Below are positions 1-12,854 of a DNA stretch of 64,000 nucleotides, piece after piece; within the stretch, counting starts at the first letter, position 1, and every line of letters begins with the position of its first letter. Source of the DNA: Gambelia wislizenii (Eukaryota > Chordata > Lepidosauria > Squamata > Crotaphytidae). A program made the position numbers and the translations under genes. Where the stretch lies: positions 370,318,687 to 370,382,686 of the forward strand of contig JAUMIR010000001.1 in the NCBI GenBank assembly GCA_030847615.1, in the 5' to 3' direction. Below the pieces are notes generated by a model, which saw nothing but the letters and a program-made list of their open reading frames with translations, was not told where the DNA came from and ran no database searches.

Positions 1-2547
1 TGGATCTTGCTCTACATACTTCGTCCCTGAAACCATGCTGGGGGCTGGGCAAGGACCCTATTGTATCTCTAGAGCTTGAGGGGCTCAGTGCCAATACTCC
101 CACTGTGCTTCTACCCATTCTGTTTCTTGTACTCTCCAGGCGAGTTGGGTGTTGTAGTAATTTGTGCTGAACACACCTAAGAAGCTTGGGAAGAGATTTT
201 TTTTTTTTTTTGAGGCAACAAGACTTCTTCCCAGATGCCTCAGGTGGTCAATGAAAACTACAGGTTTTGTGTTAAACATCTGAGCCATATGGAAGGAAGT
301 CTGTCTTTTCTCAAAAACCTGTTTTCTCATCCTACCCTAAAGGAGTAAAGGGAATCAATAGGATAGTGGAGAGCTTTATAATAGCATTTGCTCCTTCTGA
401 CAACTTGAAAAGGCTTTCAGTGCTCGGTAAACAAGCTCTGAAATGGCATGTTTTCTTCTTTGCCAAGGCATAGAAACATGACTGAGATTGCCTACCTGTC
501 CCTAAATCTTCAAATCACCTTGGGATTGTTATTTTTTCAGGACCTAGTGTCCAGGGCTTGAAGTAAAATAGATCAGATTGTAGCATTTATGTGTCTCCGT
601 ATGGTTTTCAGATGCTCTCTGTGCTGGGTAGAAAAGGGAAGTCTCCTCTGCATACTTTTCCCAGCCCTTCAAACAATTGTTTGGCTGAGTGGAAGCAATA
701 CCATCTTCATGAGGATGGGATCACTGTTGGTGGGTGTCCAGCTTTTTCTTCCCCAGTGCTCCTGATGCAGCCAGGGTTGCTGTCCCCACACTGCTGGAGC
801 AATCAGGATAGTGATCTTACTTACATTGGGATTCTTGTGGGGGGACAGGCATGTAAGTTAAAGCTTCAGCCCTCCCATTAGCGATCTTGATGGAGATCTC
901 TAATAACAGCCATGGGATATCAGTCATTTCTCCAATACCTGGTTGATGCCTGGGTAGTGATGAAAGGAAGCCAGTGCTTCCCATGGTTTAGCAGGTTCTG
1001 CACTCAACCAAGGGGCATATGTAGCTTGTGGGATATGAGTTGCCCACCTTTGGACTAAAGCATTCTGCTTTAATACTCTCACATATGCTTACATCTCATT
1101 CTGTACTTCGACTGCTTTGGCTTATATTTTTGTTTAGATAAAAAGCACTGGAAACATTGTGAATGCAATGATGTGATATTAGCCAAAAAAAAAGTGTTCT
1201 TTTAAAAAATTAATGTTGGTAGGAACTGTTCTTTGCAATTTGTTTATGTGGATTTAAGTTGACTTCTAACAGATGGCCTCACTCAAAGTGACTGGAGATA
1301 GAATGGGAAGTCTAGAGCCAGAATGAAAGAGGAGAATTACTGATTCCCTCTCCCTTGGGGACATTTAATGTCACTATAGTATTTGAAGTTTCCCAGGTAT
1401 TTATTGCTTAAAGAGATGACTGGGCTTTTTTCCAGGGTAAATCAAACAATGTGGACATTTCAGCATTCATTTACATGTTTGTGTGTATATAGGACATTTC
1501 TTGGGCAATAATTGAAAAGCTTAATATGAAACTTCCTGCTCAATGTGAATGGAAAAACACATCTGTTTTATATGTGGTTATGCTGGGCAGAATGCCCATG
1601 ATTAAAATTTCCAGCAAACAAGAGAGTATTGAAAATGAACTTAATAATTTAAATGTGAATACAAAATAGCTTTTAAATACTATAATTGCTTTGATTGTTT
1701 TTTTTTTTAAAAAAAATGATATAAAAATATCTAGGATTCTCCCCTCCCCCAACATAACAACTACATTCTGTTACCACAAATATAGTGAAATGTTCTCTTT
1801 TGCAACTTTCATTTTGTCTACTGTGCAAGTGATGTCTTTTTAAAAAATTGACCAAAGAAAGGATGTACAATATAGGGTTCTTAGCCCTTGAAGTTGCATA
1901 GAAGCTCTTTCATATTTTTTTTAAAAAATGATAATATTAATATATTCACACATGCAAAATGTTAAAGATGTTTTGGGGTGATATCTACAATCATCCAATG
2001 GTTGCATAGTTTTGCATGCACAGGCTTAAGTGTTATGTAAAAGGTGCCCAGCTCTAGAGTCATCTGAAGAATCACTAACAGGCAAAAATACTTGAAGGTC
2101 AAACTTGTCATTAAGGGGAGTATGTCCTCTTTATGATTAACCCTTCTCCCACCACGCACACATAACAAGATTTCTTCACAGATAACATGCTTCATCATCA
2201 GACTGGCATAAACCTATGTTTACTTTCCAATGGCAAATCACAAAACAAAGCAAGCTAAATGCAAGATAGATTGGTGAATAAAATTGTGTACTATGACAGA
2301 CAGACATCCTTGGCCACATGGGGGAGCAGAACTGCAAAAAAATTGTACTAACCATACTGTTTGATTTGACCCTAACCATTTTCAGTTGGCCAAGCACATA
2401 GCAGTACTGTCATGGTCATTTCAGGCTTTTTAAAAAGTGCAAATCATGTGTATCTTTGCTGATACCTCTTAAGGATTCCTAATATCCAGGCATCAAAAAC
2501 CTAGAAGTACATGGATTTTTTATGAGCTTCATGAAGAAGTGAAAGTA

Positions 2548-3263
2548 CAGTAGGACCCCTGTATCCACTTATTCATTATCCATGGGACACAAAACAGCAC
2601 ATCTACCATAGAGTCTTCCTAGAAAATGTGTCCTTTCTAGCCATTTTCTAGGTCTTCCAAGGCAACTCTATGTATGTTTATCCAAGACAACACACAAGTG
2701 AGAAAGAATCTTTCAGTGAGTACTCATAGCACTACCTAAATGTAAATGTGTTGGTTCTAGAGCACATAGAACTAGTGATTAATGACAATGCTCTTTATAT
2801 CCATTTTTCAGCAGTATAAACTAAATGCAGTCTTGAAATCTGCACAGTATTTTTAGAATCAAGATGCTGCAAATCTGAATTGCATCTGTTGGGTATCATA
2901 TATTAATACTAGAGTATCAGCACCACTCACTTTCTTTACCATATTTGGAAGTTTGAATTCTTGGAGTGGAGATTGTCAGGATGTCCTGAAGAGACCCAAA
3001 AGCCCAAGATCTCAAGAGAGTGCCTTGGAACTTCAGAACATGTGGCCTTATTGCTTTATGTTAACCTAAATCAAATGGATTGTTAAAATGTATAGTACAG
3101 TATAGTACAAAAAAATTCCAAGAAGCAAACCTTGATTTTTGCCATTTTATATAAGGGACACCATTTTACTATGCTATTATATATAATGAGGCTTGAGCAT
3201 CCATGGATTTTGGTATTGAAGGGGGGTCCTGGAATCAAACCCCAGCAGATACCAAGGGCCCAC
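2548..3263. mobile_element. Tigger/pogo-like MITE
   Basis: The left end (cagtaggacccctgtatcc) follows a TA at 2546-2547. The right end reads, in reverse complement, as the related gtgggcccttggtatctgc, next to TATA. An internal block (gttaaaatg... caaaccttgatttt...ataagggacaccatttt) is shared with the copies at 40128-40343 and 53117-53346. TA duplication and these ends fit a non-autonomous Tc1/mariner (Tigger-type) element. The boundaries are accurate to a few bases. Confidence 0.6.
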
Positions 3264-3596
3264 TATATAACTGTGGTATATAATTAGATTGCTAGTCCTT
3301 AAAAAAATGTTATGTGATCTTATAAAAGCCTATATGATGATGAGCTTGGGATATTAGTGATTTCATTTACCTATTTCCACCACTCCATTTGTGAAAATGA
3401 AATCCCTGGTGATTGGCCAGCATTTTCTATGGATATGTCACCTTGTGGTGTAATTGGAATCGATCCTATAGATGTTGATCTGGCGTTTGGAATATTCATG
3501 TCATATAATACTTCAGAGATAAAACATACATAACAAATACTGTGGTTCTGATATTATTTTGTAATCTGTTGATACTCTGTTAAAATTAATGGTACA

Positions 3597-3685
3597 TATT
3601 TTTTATTTACTTATTTTATTTATTTATTTATATCCCGCCTTTCTCCCAAAATGGGATTCAAGGAGGCTTACGATACTTTAAAAAG
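3597..3685 (-). repeat. LINE/SINE 3' tail with (TTTA)n
   Basis: A TTTA-rich run is followed by tatcccgcctttctccc, the reverse complement of the gggagaaaggcgggata tail common to reptilian SINEs and L2-like LINEs. Similar tails occur near 19364 and 57487 (minus) and at 42225-42275 (plus). Confidence 0.5.
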
Positions 3686-4624
3686 ATGTCACTAAAACAT
3701 CTTTTAAATTAAAAGTTAAAAGAGTTTAAAAGGAATTAATTATCAGTATTATTAAAAGCATGCTTAAAAACAAACATATTTAAAACATGGTTTCAATAAA
3801 GGGTACCTACAGCCTGAAGAAATATTTAACAAGAACTGGGAGTGGTTTTTGGTATATTCATTAAGATATAATTACCATTCCCAAGAATCAAATGGACATT
3901 AAGACTTGAAATGTATTTCTCTGTGATAATACTGAGCATCAGCTTAATCGTTTTTTATAAAGAGGGTGGGGAACCTCAGGCCATGGAGCCAAATCTGGCA
4001 TCACCATCAAAGCATCCTGGGCAGCCTCAGAATAGCATCATTTGGGGGGTTTCCTGCTTCTGCACAGGTTTTTCCCCTTTCTGAAAAGTTGACATGCCTC
4101 TTGTTGGCCACTGGCTATAAAATAATATATGCTGATATTTTTGGTCCCATCCTTTTGCATTTTGCATTCCATATCACCACGGCATATGGGCCCTGAGAAC
4201 TTAACTCAAATCGAGATTGGCCATTGGTCTGAAAGCTGTGCCCCAGCCTTGTTTTAGAGGCTCCTCATATTTCAGCAATAGGAAGTCCTCATAACCAAGC
4301 CAAAAAGAGCGCACCAATCCATTAGGGCTTATTCTGCTGAGACAGATTTATGCTGACATAGTGAGTTGAGTTGAGATATTGGGAGGGTTGTGTTTGACTT
4401 TGGGCCACGGGTTGTGGTCACATAGCTAGTTTTGCCCTACTTGCACAGACAGGTGTACTAAAATCCTGTTGAAGTAAGTTGAATTTCAGTAGTCTGTCTA
4501 CAATGAAGCTTTGTACCTTTTGAATATAACATTAGATATGTTCCAAATTTGAGCCTTTTCATTTATACACTGTTACGTCATTTAAAGAGCTCATCTTGCT
4601 TCTCCCTTTTTCTTCTCCTTTTAG

Positions 4625-4701
4625 ATATTGTGAATTGTGACTTGAAGTCAACTCTGAGAGTGCTATACAACCTCTTCACCAAATACAGAAACCTAGAATG
4701 A
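4625..4701 (+). CDS. PARVA: Alpha-parvin, terminal coding exon
   Basis: After a strong polypyrimidine tract and AG (4623-4624), the exon opens with the last two bases of a split Asp codon. It then reads IVNCDLKSTLRVLYNLF, ends in ...YRNLE, and stops with TGA at 4699-4701. From established knowledge this matches the C-terminus of alpha-parvin (human ends ...YRNVE) better than beta-parvin, which has VVNLDLKS. Alpha-parvin is a focal-adhesion adaptor with two calponin-homology domains; it binds integrin-linked kinase, paxillin and F-actin. These residues are the last helix of the second CH domain, which contacts ILK and paxillin. The exon is in frame and unbroken. The upstream exons are outside the window. 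Val-to-Leu near the end is a conservative change. An alternative, a processed pseudogene, is unlikely because an intact splice acceptor precedes the exon. Confidence 0.9.
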
Positions 4702-5874
4702 AGAAGTCCATTGGGTTTCCAGCTATTAATTAACCAACCAAAGAGCCACTCCTTCCTTTACAGTTATCCTTCCCCTACCCCCATACACACTTTGCTTTTT
4801 AAAATGAAATGGCATTCTTCTCAGCATATTCTTGTAGCATTTCTCTTGCATAGGATGTTTTAAATCAGAACTCTTTTAATATTGTTAAGTGAACACCCAA
4901 ACAAAGATCCACAGATTGCTACTGAGAGACTCCATGGATAGCGATGACCCTTTCTACTATTGCTTGTATTCTTGGAGAACAACTAACACAGACACAAGTG
5001 TCAATACACAACCAAGTAAGGGGGGGGGATGGTGTTAATAGAGTTAGTAGCCTGTTGCTATCAGCTTTGCTGAGGCAACAATTGAGACTGTGCTAAGACT
5101 CAAGCGTACAAGGTCCAGCTTCGTGGGAACAACTCATGCAAGACTTACCATCACTCAAAGTGTTGTTACACCTGCCGCCTTTGGCGCTGCTGCTTTAGTG
5201 TTCCTTCCCATTCTACATGTAACATAGCCACACAAAAGACATAATCAGTCTTCAAAGCTAGCAGCCCGTTCCCTCAACGTCGTAGGCTCTTCCTCAGCAA
5301 TGGAGCGGGGAAAATTGCACACCTCTGTACTTATTTTTCCCCATATATTAAGGTAGTTAGCTGGCAGACAGCTGGAAGTGACTTTCTCCATTACTTATCA
5401 TCAACAGTCTCTTGTGAAAGGTATAGCAGTTCAGCTGGTCCACAGAACCATTTAGATTAAACTGCTTCAGTATAATTAAGTTGAATTCACAATAAGATAA
5501 GAAAGCTATTGCAAAGATCATGGACAGAGAAGAGAGAGGAGTATGAGAGCACAACTGTGGAGCACATGATGCTACTTTGAGCTTAAAAACAGTCTTGGAA
5601 ATACATATATCCCATTAGCTTTATACAGAGCTAGGTAATATTCCCTCTGCTTACATTCCTCAATTTTTCATTCCATGAAAGTTCTCAATATCATAAAAGT
5701 TTTCTGTTAAATATACATTACAATGTATTTAAAGTAAAACACATACAACTTTCTGCAATAATTTGCTTAATTCCAAAGGCAATGGTACGAATTGTTTATA
5801 TATGTTCAAAACAGCAACTCTCTTAGAGCAAAGCACATAGAAATTCAGTATGGTAGCATAAATTCTAGAATAAA
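4702..5874 (+). other. PARVA: PARVA 3' UTR, at least the proximal part
   Basis: Non-coding sequence follows the PARVA stop codon. The first AATAAA downstream is at 5869-5874, so a transcript could end shortly after it. I could not see a clear GU-rich element, and the real 3' UTR may run several kilobases further (another AATAAA lies near 8015). The end given is only a minimum hypothesis. Confidence 0.5.
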
Positions 5875-8183
5875 GGTGGGATCAGTGCTACCAGTGCATT
5901 GAAAGGAATCTTAAATGAGTGATGTTTACTAAACTGAAATGACACAGTCAAAAAACGTAATTGGTACCTGTAAGACGTGGAAGTTTTAGCTGTAGAAACA
6001 GAAGTATATAATTTTGAAATAATTAAGTATTTTTGTGTTATCGTGTTATCTGAAAATCTAACTTGAGTGAGAAATGTTGATCACTAACTTAAAGTCAGTC
6101 TATGTTGTATTGGTGATATAGAGCAACAGGATTCAGCAAAGTATGGTGAGAAAGTGAGAGTTAGCATTGTTATTCCATTTGTTCTACATTTTGTGCTGAT
6201 TTTTTTTTTAAAATGCCAACTGAAAATGATCAAACTTGAATGTAAATAACACTTTACAAACACCTTCACCTAGTTTATATTTTGAGAAGATGGTTTCAAA
6301 TATTTCTCGTCTTTAGAGAGGAATAATTTGACTCCTATCCTTCATATTGGATTTGTTTTTGTAATGCAAGTCAAAGTTTTCACATTGTATAAGAACAATC
6401 CCATTGCCCTCCAGAACCTATTACCCCTTAGGCATTCAGTAGCCCAGGTCTAATTTGGATCTTAGTCTTCTTCGTAGTACATTTGCAGGAGGTGATTGTA
6501 GTTCTATAAATTTTGTATGGTACATATTTTGGTCAAACATCCTTGTATATATGAGTACTTTTTGTAGGGATTAACATAATGCAAGTAAAACTGCCAAGGA
6601 TGCTGCCATTATATTTAATTCTGCCATGAAGGCACTATTCAAGACATAGGGTGAGAGTGAATGAAAATGTGGCACTCAGGCTGAGTATAGGCCAACGCAA
6701 TTAGAGCAGTTTTGCTGCTGTGCAGTCCCAGTCCTGCTGTTTGGGTCAGATATACAAGATTCCCAACATTCTCAAACTAGGGTGGAACCACTTCTGCTAG
6801 TTTCCACAATATTGACTGGGGCTTTAACATCTTGCTTCCACCTTTTTATTATGAAATTACCAGAATAGACCCTGTCCTCCAGAACCATATCAGGCATAGC
6901 TGACTCTTCAGTAGATGGAATTTATTTCAGGGGCCAAATTATTTCTGTGTTGGCTGTTCTTTTCTTCAGTATCACCCTCTTAAATTTTGTGGCTGGATGA
7001 GAGAGATTGAAAGAGAACACCTTCAAATATTTTTTTAAAGATCCTGATTATTTGAACACTGTTGAGCTACGGTAGTTACCAGTTTTTGTTTTTAGGGGTT
7101 CAGATTGGCAGAATTATAGGATTTCCATTTCATATTGTTCAAAGATATGTCTTTGAATCAGTTTCTGGGTTTGGATTTAAGGTTTGATGCAGCTTCCTTG
7201 AATAGCAGTGTATTCCATCAAGCACATAGGCTCCAGGCAAAGCCCATGTGCTAGGTGATTGTGTTACAAAAGCAAAGTCAAAATGGAGAGAAAGTCTATA
7301 GAAGCTAAAATATGCCAAGGAAAACAAGAGAGTCTTCATCACAAGAGGAATGAATAGTAGGTACCTTATAGTTATCCTAAGCAGAGGAGGAAAATTACAT
7401 CACAGTGAAAATCTCTGTATGGCTCTCTTTTTCAAAATAGCAGAACACCAGCAAGTTTGGAGTTCTGTTATGAATTTTTATCAAGTAGGGGTGTATAAAA
7501 TACAAATGACTGTGTTTTTCTTTTTTTTAAAAAAAAAGGAATTCCACTGATAAAAAGTATGTGAGGTATCGAAACAGTAAGAAAAAGTGAGCAAATGTAG
7601 TCGGTTTTGGAATCCATTTAATTTTAATTACCATACTGGAACTGAGACCAATTATATTTACAGTCCATATGTCTGTCATTTTGATATACTTTTTCATGGG
7701 AAGATGGTTATAGTCTTGATCCAGTTGTGTGCACATAGCTGCTTCAGCTGTACACATGCAGTCCTGTAGAAAAGGCAACAGGAGCTATGAAGGATCCACA
7801 TATAAATTACTCATATACACATGGAGTTCCTTGTCATGCCAGAGATAGGGGCCCTAATTGGATAGGAATGATTTGCAAATGAATCTCTGTGATGCCTAGG
7901 CATCATAGCTTACAGGAGAATTACACTTTAACACCAATTCCTTTATAAACCCTTTCCAGTGATTATTTTCTGCTAGTACTTCTTTCTGCAACAAAGTGAC
8001 TTTTAAAATAGTCCAAATAAATTATGCTTTGGATGTGTATTGTGACCATATTCTAAAGAACTTACCTTAAAACTTATTCAAAAATAGGCATGTGGGTAAA
8101 TCAGAGGTGAATCCATCTTCAGTATTTCAAATGGTTCACATTTGAGATTATGAAGATAATTTATTTGATTCTGCACACAAAAC
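5875..8183. other. AT-rich non-coding stretch, no gene seen
   Basis: This may be distal PARVA 3' UTR or intergenic DNA. Short open frames on both strands lack domains or codon-like conservation. I saw no clear repeat apart from homopolymer runs. Confidence 0.5.
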
Positions 8184-9345
8184 TATATTGTGAAGTTGAA
8201 GGCTTTCATGGCCAGCATCCATTGGTTTTCTGTGGGGGGTTTTCTGGGCCGTGAGGCCGTGTTCTGGGAAAAGAAAAGGAAGGAACATTGCCATTCTTGG
8301 ATGTCCTAGTCATCTGCAAACCAAACCAACAACTGGGCTACAAGGTACACAGAAAAGAGAGACAGATATCTACACAAGAACTCCAATCATCACCCAGGAC
8401 AAAAAAGAAGCACAATAAAAACATTAGTAGACCGCGCAAAAAGGATCTGCGAACCCCACTATCTGGCGGACGAACTGAAGCACCTAAACTGGGCTCTACA
8501 GGCTAATGGTTACTCCAGATCAGACATCACAAGAGCAGACAGACCCAGAAAAAAACACAGGAATGAAAACAAACAGACACCCAAAGGGAAGGTATTTTTA
8601 CCATACATCAAAGGAGTCACAGACAGAATAGGGAAACTGATGAGGAAACACAAGCTCCAAATGATCTACAAACCAACCAAGAAAATCCAAGAAATGCTAC
8701 ACTCAGCGATGGACAAAAGAGACCCTCTCACAGCTGCAGGAGTTTACCACATACCATGCAGCTGTGGACAAGTTTACATAGGAACCACTAAACACAGTGT
8801 GCAAACACGTATCAAGGAACATGAGAGACACTGCAGACTGGGCCAGCTAGAAAAATCAGCAGTAGCAGAACATGTGATAAACCAACCTGGACACAAAATG
8901 TTATTTAAAAACACCAAAATTCTGGACCAAGCCAACAACTATCATGACAGAATGCACAGAGAAGCTATTGAAACCCACAAACACCTGGACAACTTCAACA
9001 GGAACAGGAAAGAAGAAACTCTCAAAGTAAACAAAGTTTGGCTACATCCTGAAAAACACCAAAATCAAAACTCAATACATGCAAATGAACTTCACCCAGG
9101 GACAGGGGGATTTCCAACAGATAGCCATTCAAGGAGATAGCCACTGTAGGAACTAGCCATCCAAATAAACAAATTTACATAACCTCTCCAACAGGGACTC
9201 ACAGTATATAAACCCCACACACCCCTACCCAACCATTCTCTGAAGATGCCAGCCACAGATGCAGGCCAAGCATCAGGAATAAATTCTTCCAGAACACGGC
9301 CTCACAGCCCGGAAAAAAACCCACAGAAAACCAAAAATATATTGT
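8184..9345 (+). mobile_element. Penelope-like element copy 1 with flanking duplication
   Basis: The element (8192-9337) is 5'-truncated and flanked by the 8-bp repeat tatattgt (8184-8191 and 9338-9345). It starts with an inverted copy of its own 3' terminal sequence (8192-8272), which pairs with about 9265-9335. Next comes the end of the reverse transcriptase, then a GIY-YIG endonuclease, then a non-coding 3' region. Terminal inverted copies of this type are known for Penelope-like elements. Confidence 0.75.
8285..9140 (+). pseudogene. Penelope RT C-terminus plus GIY-YIG endonuclease, broken
   Basis: The first part (about 8285-8640) encodes the C-terminal tail of the reverse transcriptase in shifted frames, with at least one frame change near 8330-8400. 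The continuous frame from 8640 holds the endonuclease. GVY is at residues 34-36 and YIG at 46-48. A C-x-C pair (40, 42) sits between them, as in Penelope-type enzymes. Arg57 lies in TRIKEH and Glu77 in AEHV, the expected catalytic residues. The family uses GIY-YIG nicking to prime reverse transcription. The catalytic RT palm is missing, so this copy cannot move itself. Confidence 0.75.
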
Positions 9346-9459
9346 TTTAACTGAAGCACTGTTTCTACAGTTTATATTACAAATGCATGTGTTACAAACA
9401 TGGAATAGTTTAATAATTTTCATATTCAAGCTTATATATATGGATCCCAGCTTATATTT

Positions 9460-10045
9460 CTAATAGAGATTTATCACGTATATGAAATTAATATGAAATA
9501 GAGTCTACAGATTATATCTACTATTTATTGCAGCTGAAAAAAAATAGAATATATAGATATATATTACTATAGTAGGTTTATTTCTATATCAAATATATAG
9601 TTGTTTTAAAACATTAAAACTAGTGTTAACCTAATTGGATAAAACTGTGTTATTATACCATGAAGTTCTGATTTATGCAGCATTTTCCTCCTTCATTGAT
9701 CAAGAGTTTTAGAGCTAACACTGCCTTCTTTATACCAGAAAATCAATTAACTTTCCAAAACTATGATAGAAATATAAGAATAGCATTGCAATTACACTAT
9801 ACTTCTATAGAACTATGATGTAGTTTCTCCAGATTCTTAAAAGCACAGGCTGATGAACCAGATAAGGAAGACTAAAGCAAAAATTGCTGCTGCAGAGTGC
9901 TGTAAAACTGCCACAAAAGTCTTTTATCTATTTTTAATGCCTCCTGTCTCTGGCCTGCTCAGCTTTTGGCAGGCCGCATGCATAACTGTGCAGGAGGTGC
10001 ACGTAAGGCTTACAAAGTACCCAGATTCACATGAGGGCAGATTTA
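9460..10045. other. AT-rich intergenic stretch
   Basis: Very AT-rich, with short TATA runs around 9540-9600. No gene or recognisable repeat was seen. Confidence 0.4.
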
Positions 10046-10260
10046 AGAAGCACTATCCCATCTCATCTTGGCAGCTAAGCAGGACCAGCACTGGTTAGTA
10101 CTTGGATGGCAGACTGCCACCGAATATCAAATGCTATAGGTTATATAATTCAGAGGAAGGAACTGGTAAAACCACCTCTGAGTATTCCTTGCCTAAGAAA
10201 ACCCTGTGAAATTCATTGGGTTGCCATAAGTTGACAGATAACTTTAAAGCACACACACTT
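10046..10260 (+). repeat. 5S-rRNA-derived SINE
   Basis: The head matches the 3' half of vertebrate 5S rRNA, including agctaagcagg and gttagtacttggatgg, with the internal promoter region recognisable. The body (cctctgagtattccttgcc...) and a tail ending in ttgccataagttgacag then acacaca follow. This is the arrangement of the 5S-Sauria-type SINE of squamates. It is not a functional 5S gene because the 5' half is missing. Confidence 0.8.
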
Positions 10261-12233
10261 CCCCATGAAAAGTACTGTAGACACAATTACTGCCATTTGG
10301 ATTATCATGGCAACTTTTTAAAAGAAAAAATTCTGTGACCACGCAGATCACAGTGGTCATGTGTTCACACAGATCCATGTGTGTGTAATCTTGCAGTTTG
10401 GATCTGTGTGATGCCTACAGAATCATAACCTATCATTCCATATACCCCTGAAAGTAATCTTATCTTGGAACTTGCCAAACTTCTGAACACTTTCCACTGT
10501 TTCTAAGGAAGGTTCTTCTTCCTTGTGCTTTTACTATTGTGTTGTTCTTTTCTGCTGCCTCTCACTTAGCAGTAAGCCCACTTAGATTTAGCAGTTATCC
10601 ACTAATGTGAAATATACAGTATTATGTTTTTGCCTCTTCTTAGAGATCTTACTGTCAGATCATTTGGCAGAAAAAGTCTTGGTTTGTTTTTTTCTTCCTG
10701 GTATGGCATTAACTGTGTGTACCAAGCCATAAATAATGCCTAAATCCAGCAGCTACGGTAGTACTAACTATAGCAGAACTATTAGATCACTTGGGAACTT
10801 GGTAAATCAATACTTACATAAATTCCATTTATTCAATGGGTTTACTTTAGTTGAGACTAACCATTGGATTTAAACTTACATGTTAAGCCTGTCTGAAGAA
10901 TTAAAACAGTTTTTAACCTTTGTGGTTCTGAGAAAATACTTAAGATTCTATGAGAAAACTCTTCTGAAGGCTCAAAACTAGCCAGGCCAGCTTACTCAAA
11001 GAACAAAGCTGTTCATCCCACATTTCCTGGCCTCTTTGTCCTTCTCCTTCTACCAAAATAATTTTCCAGTATGCTCATCTTCACTTAGGTGGGGAGGGGG
11101 AAGAAAATAGCATCCAAGAAGGATTTTTATAGCAGGTTTATTATCTAGCTTGCATGGATGGATATTAAAATAAATGACACTTGATCAGTTTAAATGGCCT
11201 GTACCTCTTTACAACTCTTTATAATTCCAAATTAATGTTCTTTCTTTCCATGTGTGTTTTATTGCAAGCCTGTTAGTGGGGGTGGGGTTAGTACTAGGTA
11301 CTAAGCTAATTTTTAATTTCTTTTTAATTAAATATCGTTTATTTTCCAAAAATGTACTTAAATATTCAAAGCAGTATAGTATAGAATACAATGGCATTTT
11401 GAAACAATCTTGTAATGGAATTTGATTACCAGTTAACAGAGGGATAGATTGTAAAAACAGAGGCTGCATGGATAAATGCTTCTGTTATTTCACTGGAATT
11501 CTAATGAGTGAGAGCTTGCAGTCTTGAGAATCTGCAGTAAGGACTTGCACCTCCTCCTGTGCACTAGATGGGGTATAATCAATAAGTATTTAACCCATTG
11601 AACCGAGCAAGCAACTGCTGCTGTGTGTATGTGTGGTTGTTAAATTAATAGACATTTAAAATCAATGTAAATCAGCCACACACACAAATCCAGTTACGCA
11701 AACTACATTGGAATACATATTTGAAATGTATTTGATAGGAAAAAATAAACTATCCAGTTGTAGTATTGGAATTTCTTCAATAGCTTGAGAACTGCAGGTA
11801 TTCTACATTCCAAGTGATGTTAATGCCATGCTTAATGTTCAATCTTGTACATTAAATCTGAATACATTGTGGGTCATCTATATATACTCAGTTACACACT
11901 AAAAAATGTTGTCTTTGTTGCCTAATGGATCAGTACATCTTCAACTACAAATTCAATTGCATTTATAAAAATAAATATAATGTGTGCTGTGAATACTACA
12001 TTCAATTTTCTTCTCCTGGATTCCATAGTTTTTCTTTAAATGTGGTTCATCATTAACCAGAAAAATCATGTGATAATTGGAATTGCTGGTTCTATAAGTT
12101 AAATAATTTGTGACACAAATTAGTTGGTTACAGGTTTCTATTTCAATAAAAAAAAATGTACCACCAAATATGTCTTCCCAATTTAATAGAATCTTTGTGA
12201 AAATACCTTCCTTGGTGCCTGAACAGTCTATGG

Positions 12234-12854
12234 AGATTTTCACACGGGCTATATAACCCGTGGCAGGAACAGAACAGGGTCAGGAAAGGTTTTCCCTTTC
12301 GGACGACGTTGACCCCATTCTGTCCTGCATCCATCCTACTCCCGTGACTGTTCCAGAACAATGTAAACACGATTTTTCATCGTGAATAGACCTCCCGTTC
12401 CATTGCTATAACGCAATCACAGGTGTGCGAACAGGAGCCCCGTTCCTGTTCTGAAATGACAGCCATGGAGGGGAGGTCCGTTCGGAGCACTTCCTGGTAC
12501 GATCTGGACATCCAGGTAAGTGGCACCCTTTATTTTACCCTCCCTGTTTTGATTATGTGATTTAAAGAGTGTTTTTGTGCTTGGTGAATTGATTTTATGT
12601 TTGGGGGAGTTTTATTTTTTAAATTTACCATCCGGCGTTATCACGTGATAACGTGATAACGTTTCAGACGGCCGGTCGTAAAAGCAGCCTTACGACGGCT
12701 GCATTTACGGCCGGCCAGCAAGGGGAGGGGGAGCCCGTTCCTGCTGCAGAATTAAGGTAAGTGTGTGAAAGATTTATGTTATTCCGTGGCAGGAACGGGA
12801 GAGGAGGTAGCGGGGCAGTAACGGGGCATTTTGGCCCAGTGTGAAAATCTCCTT
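12234..12854. mobile_element. TIR element (MITE), Harbinger-like family A
   Basis: The ends are inverted: ggagattttcacacgggc on the left and, read in reverse complement, ggagattttcacactgggc on the right. The interior carries a tract resembling a splice donor (CAG/GTAAGT, 12513-12521) that is shared with 63884-63892, and a short palindrome-rich block (gttatcacgtgataac, about 12637-12652). No transposase is encoded. A target-site duplication is not clear, so the superfamily is uncertain. Confidence 0.6.

Larger units (their letters stand above)
1..4624 (+). other. PARVA: Last intron of PARVA (3' part)
   Basis: This stretch lies upstream of the terminal PARVA coding exon and ends in a pyrimidine-rich tract followed by AG at 4623-4624. 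I looked for the penultimate PARVA exon and did not find it, so the intron extends past the left edge of the window. It contains a Tigger-like MITE (2548-3263) and an A/T-rich LINE/SINE tail (about 3597-3685). The open frames here, for example 591-881 (+), have no recognisable domain and look like chance. Confidence 0.7.

Noticed and set aside
591..881. 96-residue open frame
   Set aside because: No domain, no splice context, within the PARVA intron; chance length.
10046..10260. 5S rRNA gene
   Set aside because: Only the 3' half of 5S is present and it is joined to a SINE body; two further copies share the body.
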